Translations under genes and position numbers: made by a program
Assembly: GCA_965247585.1 (NCBI GenBank)
Contig: CBDFHC010000005.1
Coordinates: 310,001 to 374,000, forward strand
Direction of reading: 5' to 3'
From: CBDFHC01 sp965247585
GTDB taxonomy: Bacteria; Chloroflexota; Dehalococcoidia; Lucifugimonadales; GCA-2712585
Length of the DNA stretch: 64,000 nucleotides
Notes under the pieces: generated by a model
Told to the model about the DNA's origin: nothing
The model's input: only the letters and a program-made list of their open reading frames with translations
The model's database searches: none
In this document: positions 34,268-42,657 of the stretch, in pieces
How the letters are laid out: each line of letters starts with the position of its first letter
Numbering within the stretch: position 1 is the first letter of the stretch

Positions 34268-35398
34268 ATGGCAAAAAGAGGTCTGGTAGTCCTGGGGTCC
34301 ACCGGTTCGATAGGTAGTCAGACGCTAGATACAGTGCGAGCGTTTCCCGACGCGTTTGAGGTGGTGGGGCTGGCGGCGGGGAACAATCTGGACTTGCTGA
34401 GTCAGCAGGTGGAGGAGTTCCGGCCGCGGCTGGTGTGCTGCGCCAACGGAGCGTCAGCACAGACCTCGTTTGGCGAAGCGCGGATGACGCCGATGGAGGA
34501 GATGGTGTGCGACCCGGCGGTAGAGACGGTGATGGTGGGGACCACCGGGCGGGCGGGGCTGATTCCGACGTTCCGGGCGCTAGAAGAAGGGCGGTCGGTG
34601 TGCCTGGCGAACAAAGAGGTGATCATCATGGCGGGGCAGATGATTTCCGAGCTGGCGGATAGGAGCGAGGGGGAGTTGCTGCCGGTGGACAGCGAACCCA
34701 GCGCAATATGGCAGTGCCTCCAGGGTGAGGACCAGCCGATACAACGGCTGATCATTACGGCGTCCGGGGGGCCGTTCCGGAATACACCGCCGGAGGAGCT
34801 AGAGCGGGTCACGCCGGAGCAGGCGCTGAAGCATCCAACCTGGAAGATGGGCCGTAGGATAACGATTGATTCTTCAACGCTGATGAACAAGGGATTTGAA
34901 GTTATAGAGGCGCACTGGCTGTTCGGCGTTAGCTGGGAGCAGATTGAGGTGGTGGTGCATCCGCAGAGCCTGATCCACTCGATGGTGGAGTTCGCGGACG
35001 GGTCGGTGAAGGCGCAGATGGGGCCGCCGGATATGCGGCTGCCGATCCAGTATTCGCTTTTCTATCCGGACCGTCTGCCCAACGACGCGATACCGAAGCT
35101 GGATATAAGCGTGGCTACGTCAATGACGTTTGAGCCGATGGAGCCGGAGCGATACCCGTGCTTTTCGCTGGCGCTGGAGGCGGGACGCCAAGGGGCGACG
35201 TATCCGGCGGTGTTGAGCGCCGCCGACGAGGTGGCGGTGGAGCTTTTCCTGGGGCGTCAGATTCCGTTCACGGATATACCTAAGGTTGTGGGTCAGACGT
35301 TGGAGGAGCACCGGCCAGGTAATGCTGGAAATCTGGAGGAGGTGCTGGCGACGGATGAGTGGGCCAGGGCGAGAGCGCGAGAGGTTGCAGGAAGGTAG
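34268..35398 (+). CDS. dxr: 1-deoxy-D-xylulose-5-phosphate reductoisomerase
   Basis: A 376-residue NADPH-dependent enzyme of the non-mevalonate isoprenoid pathway. GSTGSIGSQTLD binds NADPH, LANKEVIIMAG has the Lys, LLPVDSEPSAIWQCLQG the metal-ligand Asp141 and Glu143, TASGGPFR and HPTWKMGRRITIDSSTLMNKGFEVIEA the substrate site with Ser, Asn, Lys and Glu. An oddity: the residue after Glu143 is Pro, where most relatives have His (VDSEHxAIxQ). rseP follows 5 bp downstream. The ATG is preceded by GTAGGACGATAACG. Confidence 0.95.
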   Translation: MAKRGLVVLGSTGSIGSQTLDTVRAFPDAFEVVGLAAGNNLDLLSQQVEEFRPRLVCCANGASAQTSFGEARMTPMEEMVCDPAVETVMVGTTGRAGLIPTFRALEEGRSVCLANKEVIIMAGQMISELADRSEGELLPVDSEPSAIWQCLQGEDQPIQRLIITASGGPFRNTPPEELERVTPEQALKHPTWKMGRRITIDSSTLMNKGFEVIEAHWLFGVSWEQIEVVVHPQSLIHSMVEFADGSVKAQMGPPDMRLPIQYSLFYPDRLPNDAIPKLDISVATSMTFEPMEPERYPCFSLALEAGRQGATYPAVLSAADEVAVELFLGRQIPFTDIPKVVGQTLEEHRPGNAGNLEEVLATDEWARARAREVAGR

Positions 35399-35403
35399 CG
35401 ACG

Positions 35404-36456
35404 GTGTTTGCCCTTCAACTGATAGGTATGGTGGTGGGGCTGGTGGTGATCCACGAGCTGGGTCACTTCGCCACGGCGAAGTTCTTTGGGGTGAAGGTCC
35501 ACGAATTCGGGATTGGGTTTCCTCCCAGGCTGGTGGGCTGGAGAAGGGGGGAAACGGTATATACGCTGAACCTGATACCGCTGGGCGGGTTCGTGAAGCT
35601 GGAGGGGGAGAACGACCCTTCGGAGCCGAGGAGCCTGGCGCGGAAGCCGCCGTGGGTACGGGCCATTGTGCTGAGCGCGGGGTCTTTGATGAACGTGTTC
35701 CTGGCGATAGCAATTTTCACCGGGCTGCTGATGGTGCCCAGGGACCTGACGGTGGGGACGGTAGTGATAGAGGAGGTGGCCCCTAACTCGCCGGCGGCGC
35801 GGGCGGGCCTGGCGCCAGGGGATAGGGTGCTGGTGTCTGGGAACGAGGAGATAGATAGCATTGGGGAGCTGGCCTCTTCCATCAGCCGGCACCTGGGCAA
35901 AGAGCTAACGCTGGTAGTTGAGCGCGGGGGGGCGCCGCGGGAGGTGGAGGTGGTGCCACGGTGGGAACCACCGGAGGGGGAGGGGGCTACAGGGATCAGG
36001 CTTTCGCTGGTGGATACGTCGGTTGAGCGCCGGTCGTACCCCTTCTGGGAGGCGGTGCCAAGGGCTACGGGGGAGGTGGGCAATGTACTGACGTTCACCT
36101 GGAACGCGTTGACGCAGTGGGCGTCCGGGGACGCGCCGTTCCCTGGATCCGGCCCGGTGGGCATAGTAAAGGGTACGCATGAGATAGTGGATGTGGGGGG
36201 CGCGGTGGCGCTGATTCCGGTGGCGGCGTTGTTGAGCATTAGCCTGGCGGTTTTCAATATCCTGCCGATTCCGGCGCTGGACGGAGGACGGCTGTTGTTT
36301 GTGATGATTGAGTGGGCGCGTCGCGGCAAGAGGATCCCGCCGGAGAAGGAAGGGCTGGTGCATATGGTGGGGTTCGCTCTTTTAATGGCGATGGTGTTGG
36401 TGATAAGCTACAACGATATCCTACGAATAATCCGAGGTGACAGCTTCATACGGTGA
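35404..36456 (+). CDS. rseP: RIP metalloprotease (RseP/site-2 protease family)
   Basis: A 350-residue intramembrane zinc protease that cleaves membrane-bound substrates. VIHELGHFATAKFFG near residue 20 holds HExxH. A PDZ domain lies at about residues 115-200 (VIEEVAPNSPAARAGLAPGDRVLVSGNEEI), and NILPIPALDGGRLLF near 285 provides the third zinc ligand (LDG). At least three membrane segments are visible. Start is GTG 35404, 5 bp after dxr. The last 11 codons are part of a 51-bp direct repeat that recurs before ispG. Confidence 0.95.
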   Translation: MFALQLIGMVVGLVVIHELGHFATAKFFGVKVHEFGIGFPPRLVGWRRGETVYTLNLIPLGGFVKLEGENDPSEPRSLARKPPWVRAIVLSAGSLMNVFLAIAIFTGLLMVPRDLTVGTVVIEEVAPNSPAARAGLAPGDRVLVSGNEEIDSIGELASSISRHLGKELTLVVERGGAPREVEVVPRWEPPEGEGATGIRLSLVDTSVERRSYPFWEAVPRATGEVGNVLTFTWNALTQWASGDAPFPGSGPVGIVKGTHEIVDVGGAVALIPVAALLSISLAVFNILPIPALDGGRLLFVMIEWARRGKRIPPEKEGLVHMVGFALLMAMVLVISYNDILRIIRGDSFIR

Positions 36457-36479
36457 AGCGGCGCCGGATTTCGAAGGGG
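36429..36479 (+). repeat. 51-bp direct repeat, copy 1 (rseP 3' end)
   Basis: It spans the rseP stop and matches 36798-36848 with one mismatch (50 of 51). The two copies bracket a 318-bp insert containing a hairpin repeat. Confidence 0.92.
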
Positions 36480-36642
36480 CAGCAAGAATGAGCTCAGCCG
36501 TTTCCACGGCAACCAAGTACGGCGGTTACGACCGGCACCGCCACGAATGCAAATCTGCGTAGGTGGCGCCTTCGGATACCTAGTGAATTGTCGGTTTGAA
36601 GCCTTATGAGCAGAGACGCTGGGTGACAACATTTGAACGGTT

Positions 36643-36768
36643 GGAAAATCACAGGTTGGTGCTTCCCACCATCCCGCCCCGGAGGGTTTTATTTTAGATC
36701 CTGAGGGACACCCTCAGACTCCCGCCAGAGGGGGATAACCCCCTCTGGACTCCCCCTTGTGGGCTGTT
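36643..36768 (+). repeat. Dispersed hairpin repeat, copy 24 (perfect 10-bp right stem)
   Basis: The right hairpin is ccagaggggg-ataa-ccccctctgg, a perfect 10-bp stem different from every other copy except in its ability to pair. Inserted between rseP and ispG. Confidence 0.92.
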
Positions 36769-36797
36769 CAAGTTAATATTAGGGGCTATTTTGGGAG

Positions 36798-36848
36798 AAT
36801 CCGAGGTGACAGCTTCATAAGGTGAAGCGGCGCCGGATTTCGAAGGGG
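36798..36848 (+). repeat. 51-bp direct repeat, copy 2 (just before ispG)
   Basis: This duplicates the rseP C-terminal codons and the first bases after its stop, and now forms the ispG leader, including the AAGGGG ribosome site. One mismatch to copy 1 (A for C). Confidence 0.92.
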
Positions 36849-36856
36849 TGATAGGT

Positions 36857-37975
36857 ATGAGGCGACGGGTCTCCAAAGTAATTAACGTAGGCAACGTGAA
36901 AATAGGCGGGGACGCCGAAATTACGGTGCAGTCCATGACTAAGACGGACACCCGGGACGTGTCCGCCACGGTGAAGCAGATCCACCAGCTTGAAGAGGCG
37001 GGCTGCGACATCATTCGATGCGCCGTGCCGGATATGGAGGCTGCCAAGGCGATTCCGGAGATTAAGAAGCAGATCCGCATTCCGCTGGTGGCGGACATCC
37101 ATTTCCATTATCAGCTAGCGCTGGAGGCGGTTGCCGGTGGGGTGGACGCGCTGAGGCTCAACCCGGGGAATATACGAGACCCGGACAAGGTGCGGACGGT
37201 GGTGAAGGCGGCGAAGGAGCGGGAGATACCGATCCGGATAGGGGTGAATTTCGGGAGCCTGCCGCCGGTGGGGGGCATTGGGAGGTCCAAGGGGTTTTCC
37301 CGGGTGATGGATATGGTGAACAAGCTTCCCAAGGCGGGGGAGGCGACGGAGGGCGAGTACAGCGTGGTGGACCATATGGTGGCCACCGCACTGTGGGAGA
37401 TAGGGATTTTGGAGTCGCTGGACTACGATCTGATCAAGATATCCCTGAAGGCGTTCGACGTGCCGACGACGGTGGAGGCATACCGGCGGCTGGGGCGGCT
37501 GGTGCCGTACCCGCTGCACCTGGGTATCACCGAGGCGGGGACGGCCAAGGCAGGGTCGATTCGCAGCGCGGTGGGGTTGGGGTACCTGCTGTACGAGGGG
37601 ACAGGGGACACGATTCGGGTGTCGTTGAGCGCGGACCCCAGGGAGGAGGTGAGGGCGGGCTTCGAGATATTGAAGTCGCTGAACCTGCGGAAGAAGGGGA
37701 CGACTTTGGTAGCGTGTCCCGGCTGCGGACGAGCGGACGTGGACGTAATCAAGCTGTCGAACGAGGTGGATGGGCTGTTGCAAAAGTTGGACAAGAAGGT
37801 GACGGTGGCGGTGATGGGGTGCGAGGTGAACGGCCCGGGAGAGGCGAAGGACGCGGACGTGGGGATAGCGGCGGGGGCAGGGAGGGCGGTCATTTTCCGG
37901 AAGGGACAGAAGGTGCGAGTGGTGCCTGAGGCAGAGATGCTGACGGCGCTGATGGAAGAGGTGGAGGCGCTGTAG
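36857..37975 (+). CDS. ispG: 4-hydroxy-3-methylbut-2-enyl-diphosphate synthase (flavodoxin/ferredoxin type)
   Basis: A 372-residue [4Fe-4S] enzyme of the non-mevalonate isoprenoid pathway. VGNVKIGGDAEITVQSMTKTDTRDV opens the TIM barrel, VADIHFHYQLAL is conserved, and VACPGCGRADVDV and MGCEVNGPGEAKDADVGIAAG contain the three cluster Cys and the conserved Glu. It lacks the central insertion of plant forms. ATG 36857 has AAGGGG seven bases upstream; a GTG at 36848 is possible. It follows dxr-rseP, an arrangement found in many bacteria. Confidence 0.96.
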   Translation: MRRRVSKVINVGNVKIGGDAEITVQSMTKTDTRDVSATVKQIHQLEEAGCDIIRCAVPDMEAAKAIPEIKKQIRIPLVADIHFHYQLALEAVAGGVDALRLNPGNIRDPDKVRTVVKAAKEREIPIRIGVNFGSLPPVGGIGRSKGFSRVMDMVNKLPKAGEATEGEYSVVDHMVATALWEIGILESLDYDLIKISLKAFDVPTTVEAYRRLGRLVPYPLHLGITEAGTAKAGSIRSAVGLGYLLYEGTGDTIRVSLSADPREEVRAGFEILKSLNLRKKGTTLVACPGCGRADVDVIKLSNEVDGLLQKLDKKVTVAVMGCEVNGPGEAKDADVGIAAGAGRAVIFRKGQKVRVVPEAEMLTALMEEVEAL

Positions 37976-37986
37976 GGGGAGTCATC

Positions 37987-38442
37987 ATGGCTACGTTGTG
38001 GGCAAAAACGGCCACATTTGACGGTATGTCGCCAGGGGACGAGCTGCCGATATTGGTGAAGCACGTGACGCAGGCGGACATTGTACAGTTCGCGCGGCTG
38101 GCATCTGGGAAGAAGGGCGAGGGCTGGCGGGACCTGCACACGGATGAAGAGTATGCCTCGCAAGGGATGTTCGCGGGGACGGTGCTGCACGGGCCGGCCA
38201 CGGTGGCGTATGTGGCGGAGCTGCTGGAGAAGGCACTTCCCCTGGACCGGCTGATGGCCGAGGGAAGCCAACTGGAGATGCGAGCGACGCGGCCAGTCTA
38301 CGCGGGCGACACGGTGACGTTCACGGGGCAGCTTACCGGAAAAGAGGGCGCCCAGGGCGACGGCTGGATTAGCTACGAGGTGGACGGGACGAACCAGAAG
38401 GGGGAGGTGGTGGCGAAGGCGGAGGGGAAGGTAGTGTACTAG
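37987..38442 (+). CDS. MaoC-like hotdog-fold dehydratase
   Basis: A 151-residue hotdog-fold protein. FARLASGKKGEGWRDLHTDEEYASQGMFAGTVLHGPATVAYVAELLE corresponds to the hydratase-2 motif, in which relatives have D-x-N-x-x-H; here the His and a preceding Asp are kept (RDLHTDEEYA) but the Asn-Pro pair is lost. GDTVTFTGQLTG and WISYEVDGTNQKGEVVAKAEGKVVY finish the fold. It may hydrate enoyl-CoA thioesters or bind acyl groups. It lies 11 bp after ispG but has no known link to it. Confidence 0.85.
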   Translation: MATLWAKTATFDGMSPGDELPILVKHVTQADIVQFARLASGKKGEGWRDLHTDEEYASQGMFAGTVLHGPATVAYVAELLEKALPLDRLMAEGSQLEMRATRPVYAGDTVTFTGQLTGKEGAQGDGWISYEVDGTNQKGEVVAKAEGKVVY

Positions 38443-38589
38443 GGGAGGGGAGGCTAGTTGCGGGAGCGGGCATGCGCGAGTGTCTCCGAGGCACCACCCC
38501 GGATGAACATCAAAGGTGGGTTTCCCGCACTCCTCCAAGGGCGCCAGGATGAGCGGGAACGAGACGAGGCTGAAGGTCTATCTTGCAAG

Positions 38590-38735
38590 CAATTGCGCAT
38601 GCCGGTTGCGACCGGCACCCGCAGTGATGGAAATTTTGAGCTGAGAGATTCCAACTGTACGCAGGATGAACTATTTCGGTGCCGCTCAGCTAAGGCGAAG
38701 GTTGGGCGCTCCTAAGGGCCACAAATCGAAGGCTG
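38590..38735 (+). repeat. Intergenic repeat shared with 46602-46738
   Basis: Both copies contain tgccggt.g.g.ccggcacc, gatggaaatt, gagattccaactgtacg, ctcagctaaggcgaaggttggg and a tail leading into the left half of a dispersed hairpin repeat. Identity is moderate. Weaker relatives lie near 36500 and 56460. Confidence 0.7.
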
Positions 38736-38836
38736 TTGGTTCCCACCATCCCGCCCCGGATGGTTTTTAAAATGTTTTTCTGAGGGACACCCTCAGACTC
38801 CCGGCAGACGGGCTGTGTCCATCTGCACTCCTCCTA
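38718..38836 (+). repeat. Dispersed hairpin repeat, copy 25
   Basis: This is a full-length copy with the central hairpin perfect and right hairpin gcagacgggctgtgtccatctgc with one mismatch. The rest of 38837-39058 has no gene; it contains a degenerate cctcaggatgagcgggttgg-type core (gtctcaggattagcgggttgg) at about 38951. Confidence 0.87.
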
Positions 38837-39058
38837 GTTAGGCGCAAATAGAGTGGGACGGTGCTATTTTCATAGGAATGACATGACTTGTGAGGACGCT
38901 CAACGCGGGACAATGAGGCGCTGAAAAAGCCGACGGAGCCAAAAACTCACAGGGTCTCAGGATTAGCGGGTTGGAATAGCAGGCCGGGTGCTATCCCCCC
39001 TGGGGCTTCTCAAGCGGATGATGGGCGCGATTTTGGGAAAAGGGTGAGGGGCGGGGCG

Positions 39059-39322
39059 CTAGTTGCGGGCGAGGAAGAGCTGAAACTCCAGGGGCTCGAT
39101 CTGGCGGCCTCTGCGAATAGAGGCTACAGAGAACTCGACGCACATCCTGGCGAAGCCGGGATATTTAAGGACTGCGGTGCCGACCATTACCTTGGGGTCG
39201 TCGCCAGCCAAGTCGACCTCCATACGGTCAGCGTCCTTCTCGTCAATAACCAGTGAGACGGGCCGACCGACGAGCCGCTCGATTTTAGTCTGCATTTTGT
39301 CTAGAAAATTGTCGTCGTTCAT
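39059..39322 (-). CDS. Small conserved-looking hypothetical protein
   Basis: An 87-residue protein with an N-terminal amphipathic helix (LDKMQTKIERLVG), then alternating beta-like segments (PVSLVIDEKDADRMEVDLAGDDPKVMVGTAVLKYPGF) and a Cys at residue about 61. No family recognised, no signal peptide. The codon use, C- and G-ending like its neighbours, supports a real gene, but no strong ribosome site precedes the ATG. It stands alone on the minus strand. Confidence 0.5.
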   Translation of the reverse strand: MNDDNFLDKMQTKIERLVGRPVSLVIDEKDADRMEVDLAGDDPKVMVGTAVLKYPGFARMCVEFSVASIRRGRQIEPLEFQLFLARN

Positions 39323-39465
39323 TCTGCGCGGTTGCGTATCCAGGTTGGTGGTTGAGTGTTTAGAGGATCACGGACCTATTATAACAGCGGCGGCGACTAA
39401 AAGCGTCCAGCAGATGGCGGGATGTTGGGAGGGGCGATAGAGGCGAGAAGGGCGGGATGGTTGGG

Positions 39466-40218
39466 TTAGGCGTAGCTCTCCAGGATTCGGGCCAGCTCCC
39501 GCGGCTGGTGGAGCATGGCGGCATGACAGGCGTCCATTTCGATGAGCTCCAGCGGGCCGAGGCGCTGCGCCATTCGGACCTGAGCTTCCGGAGGGGTGAG
39601 CTTGTCTTCCTTGAGGACGACGTAGGTGATGGGGCATCGAGGATCGAGGTCACGGAGGGAGATGCCGCGCTTGAGCAGCCCGGGGGGCACGGCCTGGAAG
39701 AAGCCGACGGACTTGTTGACCTCTTCTGCAGGCATGCTGCTGCACAGGTAGTTCATGACCAGGTGCTTTTGTATTTTGAAGCCTCTGCCCCTGACGCCGT
39801 CCAGGGCTGTCATTAGGGTAAAAGCCAGCCGGAGAGGGAAGGGAAGGAGGCTCAAGGGGGGCCTCCGGCCCGCCGGAATCCAGCCGCCCAACATGATAAT
39901 GCGCCGGGGAGGTGGGTCCAAGGCAGCGGCGGCCTTAATGACGAGGGGAGCGGCAACATCATGGGCTACTAGCACCGGCGCGTTGAGCCGGTGGTAGCCG
40001 ACCAGGGCCTCGATGGCGACGGATGCGTCTTCCGGGGTGATGCGGGGGACGACGGTGTTGTTGGAGAAGCCGGACAGATTAGTAGAGACGACTTTGCCGA
40101 TGGGGGCCTTATGGTACAGCGTGGGCGGGTGCCCCAATGGGGCTTTCATGTGGCCCCAGGTGGGGCCCCAGGCCCAAGCGCCCATTCCGGCGCCAGCTAC
40201 CAGCAAGAAGTCAGTCAT
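39466..40218 (-). CDS. Alpha/beta hydrolase with Asp at the nucleophile position
   Basis: A 250-residue hydrolase of the hydroxynitrile-lyase/methylesterase-like group, paralogous to the gene just upstream. FLLVAGAGMGAWAWGPT is the N-terminal oxyanion strand. The nucleophile elbow reads LVAHDVAAPLV, with Asp87 where Ser is usual; the position of Asp is as in haloalkane dehalogenases and epoxide hydrolases. MDACHAAMLHQP supplies the His. Start is ATG 40218, overlapping the upstream hydrolase by 8 nt, so the two are translationally coupled. Substrate unknown. Confidence 0.82.
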   Translation of the reverse strand: MTDFLLVAGAGMGAWAWGPTWGHMKAPLGHPPTLYHKAPIGKVVSTNLSGFSNNTVVPRITPEDASVAIEALVGYHRLNAPVLVAHDVAAPLVIKAAAALDPPPRRIIMLGGWIPAGRRPPLSLLPFPLRLAFTLMTALDGVRGRGFKIQKHLVMNYLCSSMPAEEVNKSVGFFQAVPPGLLKRGISLRDLDPRCPITYVVLKEDKLTPPEAQVRMAQRLGPLELIEMDACHAAMLHQPRELARILESYA

Positions 40219-41023
40219 TTTTGGCCTCGGTTGTTGCGGCGGTTTCCAGCGAGGGTTCTTCCTGTGGTGGGGGTTCCTCGGGCTCCGGCGGCTTGTCAGG
40301 AACACCTTGCAGCAGCAGCCGAGCGATCTCGCCAGGATGGGTGATAGGAGCGGAGTGGCCGGCGTCCAGGTCAACGGTTTGGGCCGAAGGGAGGGCGCGC
40401 GCATATGAGCGCTGCATCCCCGGCGAAAGGGATTTGTCCCTGGTCAACACCACGTAGGTGAGCGAGAGGGGGGAGGAAAAATTAAGGGAGGGCATAGGCG
40501 TCAGCCACGGCAGATAAGGGTCCGGCACCAACCGTTCGATCAGCGTCTTGGCCTGAATGCGGTCCATGCCGTTACACAGGGCGCGTTTCATAATCATGGT
40601 GGGCATCTGGATACCTTTTTCGGCGGGTTTGAAGGCGGTGACCAGCCTCCTGGTAATGGGCGAGAGGGTTTTGATGGGTTGGGCGCCCGGGGGGGGAATC
40701 ATTCCGCCCAAGAACACGATTCTTTCCAGGTTATCACCGAGCCTGTCGGCGACCTGGGGCGTAAGGGTGGCGGCCAAAGAGTGGACGACCAAGGTGATCC
40801 GGTCGAGGTGTTTGACCTGGGCCTCGGTGACGGCGGCTTCGACGTAGTAATCGGTGGTGATACGGCGAATGTCCGGGGCTTGCCGTTGACCGTGCCCGGG
40901 AAGGTCGACGGCGATGATCTGGCCGATGTCCAAGGTGTCGCGAGCGGCAGCGAGCTGCTCAACGACGGCGTCCCATATCCAAGCGCCGAGCCACTCGCCG
41001 TGAAGCAGGAGGAAGTTGGCCAC
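40211..41023 (-). CDS. Alpha/beta hydrolase with Ser nucleophile, co-directional with selA
   Basis: A 270-residue paralogue of the downstream gene. FLLLHGEWLGAWIWDAVVEQL opens the fold, VDLPGHGQ follows, the elbow is LVVHSLAATL with Ser82, and DAGHSAPITHP has the His. A tail of about 30 residues rich in Pro and Glu ends the protein (residues 240-270). The frame is open far upstream inside selA, but the homology start is GTG 41023, 5 bp after the selA stop codon. Likely co-transcribed with selA and the next hydrolase. Function unknown. Confidence 0.83.
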   Translation of the reverse strand: MANFLLLHGEWLGAWIWDAVVEQLAAARDTLDIGQIIAVDLPGHGQRQAPDIRRITTDYYVEAAVTEAQVKHLDRITLVVHSLAATLTPQVADRLGDNLERIVFLGGMIPPPGAQPIKTLSPITRRLVTAFKPAEKGIQMPTMIMKRALCNGMDRIQAKTLIERLVPDPYLPWLTPMPSLNFSSPLSLTYVVLTRDKSLSPGMQRSYARALPSAQTVDLDAGHSAPITHPGEIARLLLQGVPDKPPEPEEPPPQEEPSLETAATTEAKND

Positions 41024-41027
41024 GGGG

Positions 41028-42395
41028 CTAGCCCAGGGCTCCTGCCACGGAGGTGAGGAGCAGATCTTCCTCTTCGTCCAGGACGGTGCGGGTATCCAGG
41101 AGGACGCGGTCCGCCTCGATGCGCGGGACCACGGGGGTGTCCTGGCGCCGGAGTCGCCGGGCCAGGGCCTGGGGGCTATCGGACGAGATGGCGACGGCCC
41201 AGGTGTCCAGGGTCTCGCCGGGGAGGCTGCCGCCGCCAATGGTGGAGCTGGAGGACACGACGGTGGCGGCAGGACCCAGCTTTTCCTGCCATTTGGTGGC
41301 CCGCTGCTGAAGCTGGTCCGACGACGCGGCGATCATTCGCCAAACGGGAATATGGTGGATGACGTCGTCACTTAGATAGTGCAAGAGGGTGGCCATGAGG
41401 GCTGCGAGGTTCATTTTATCTATACGGATGGCGCGCGCCAAGGGATGACGGGCAAGCTGGCCAATCAGGGTTTTTTGGCCGACGACGATGCCGGACTGGG
41501 GCCCGCCCAGGAGCTTATCGCCGGAGAAGAAAACCAGGTCAGCGCCGTCATGAATGCTGTCCTGGGGTCTAGGCTCGTAGGAGAGGCCAAAGGCGCGTGT
41601 GTCCAGGAGGCAGCCGCTGCCGACATCGTGGAGGAGGGGGATGTTATGGCGGCGAGCCAGTTCCGCCAGCTCCTTTGTCTCCGGGGCGTGGGTGAAGCCA
41701 ATGACTTTGAAGTTGCTGGCGTGGACCTTGAGAAGCGCAGAGGTCTCTTCGGTGATTGCGTTCTCGTAGTCGGCGAGATAGGTGCGATTGGTGGTACCGA
41801 CCTCGACCAGCCGGGCGCCGCTCTGGGCGAGGACGTCTGGAATGCGGAAGCCGCCACCGATCTCGACGGCCTCGCCGCGGGAGACGATAACCTGGCCGCC
41901 AGCAGCCACGGCGGCGAGGCCCAACATTATGGCGGAGGCGTTGTTGTTCACCGCAAGGGAGGCCTGCGCTCCGGTAAGCTGGGCGAGTACGGGTTGGAGA
42001 TGGCCTTGCCGGGAGCCGCGTTCGCCGGAGTCCAGGTCCAGCTCCAGGTCGGTGTAGCCTTGGGCGGCCTGTAGCATGGCGTCCAGGGCGGAGGCGCTAA
42101 GGGGGGCGCGGCCGAGGTTGGTGTGGATGACGACGCCGGTGGCGTTGATGACGCGCCGGGGGCGGACGGTGGCGAGGCGTTGGGCGTTCTGGCACACATC
42201 GGCGACGATCTGGTCTAAGGCCGGAGGCTGAACGCCGCCACGGACCAGGTCGCGGGCGGTGTCGATGCGCCAGCGGACGAGGTTGGCGACCCAGGCGTGC
42301 TGGTAGCTTTCCAACAGCTTTTGAACGGGTTGCGCCGAAAGGACTTTCTCGACGCTAGGTAGGTTACGAAGAGTCATCGCAGGAGTTGGAGCCAT
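41028..42395 (-). CDS. selA: L-seryl-tRNA(Sec) selenium transferase (selenocysteine synthase)
   Basis: A 455-residue PLP enzyme that converts Ser-tRNA(Sec) to Sec-tRNA(Sec) using selenophosphate. Diagnostic segments are RNLPSVEKVL at the N-terminus, INATGVVIHTNLGRAPLS (83-100), YTDLELDLDSGERGSR (114-129), AVNNNASAIML, GEAVEIGGGFRIPDVL (174-189), VGTTNRTYLADYE, HDVGSGCLLDT, and FFSGDKLLGGPQSG with the PLP Lys294. Length and motifs fit SelA rather than the related racemases. ATG 42395 gives an N-terminus comparable to known SelA; ATG 42377 is also possible. Two alpha/beta hydrolases follow with almost no gap. selB, selC and selD were not seen in the window. Confidence 0.95.
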   Translation of the reverse strand: MAPTPAMTLRNLPSVEKVLSAQPVQKLLESYQHAWVANLVRWRIDTARDLVRGGVQPPALDQIVADVCQNAQRLATVRPRRVINATGVVIHTNLGRAPLSASALDAMLQAAQGYTDLELDLDSGERGSRQGHLQPVLAQLTGAQASLAVNNNASAIMLGLAAVAAGGQVIVSRGEAVEIGGGFRIPDVLAQSGARLVEVGTTNRTYLADYENAITEETSALLKVHASNFKVIGFTHAPETKELAELARRHNIPLLHDVGSGCLLDTRAFGLSYEPRPQDSIHDGADLVFFSGDKLLGGPQSGIVVGQKTLIGQLARHPLARAIRIDKMNLAALMATLLHYLSDDVIHHIPVWRMIAASSDQLQQRATKWQEKLGPAATVVSSSSTIGGGSLPGETLDTWAVAISSDSPQALARRLRRQDTPVVPRIEADRVLLDTRTVLDEEEDLLLTSVAGALG

Positions 42396-42427
42396 TTTAA
42401 CACGAAGGGGTTGGGGTAGGATGGGGA

Positions 42428-42487
42428 GCTGAGGGACACCCTCAGACTCCCGCCAGATGGGCAATACCCCCTGGGCTCCCCGTTCTC
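42428..42487 (+). repeat. Dispersed hairpin repeat, copy 26 (right half only)
   Basis: It has the central hairpin ctgagggacaccctcag and a right part ccagatgggcaataccccctgggctcccc. It lies between the divergent selA and the HMG-CoA-lyase-like gene. Confidence 0.87.
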
Positions 42488-42657
42488 CGGCGTCCTTGAA
42501 GGAACGATGTTTCTATTTCCAGGAAAATCAGTGGGTGGAGCCAGGTATGCACGGTGGAGAGGCGCGCACAGATGGCGTCGTTGACACCGGTTCGGGGGCG
42601 CTCCTACAATCCGAAGTGCCGGGGGCAGCTACGCGACCGGCGGGAGGAGGCATCAGG

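Noticed and set aside
42465..42657. A selC (tRNA-Sec) gene next to selA
   Set aside because: I looked for a long-variable-arm tRNA with UCA anticodon and a GGTTCGA T-loop here and in other gaps and found none by eye. No other tRNA or rRNA was recognised either; a covariance search would settle it.
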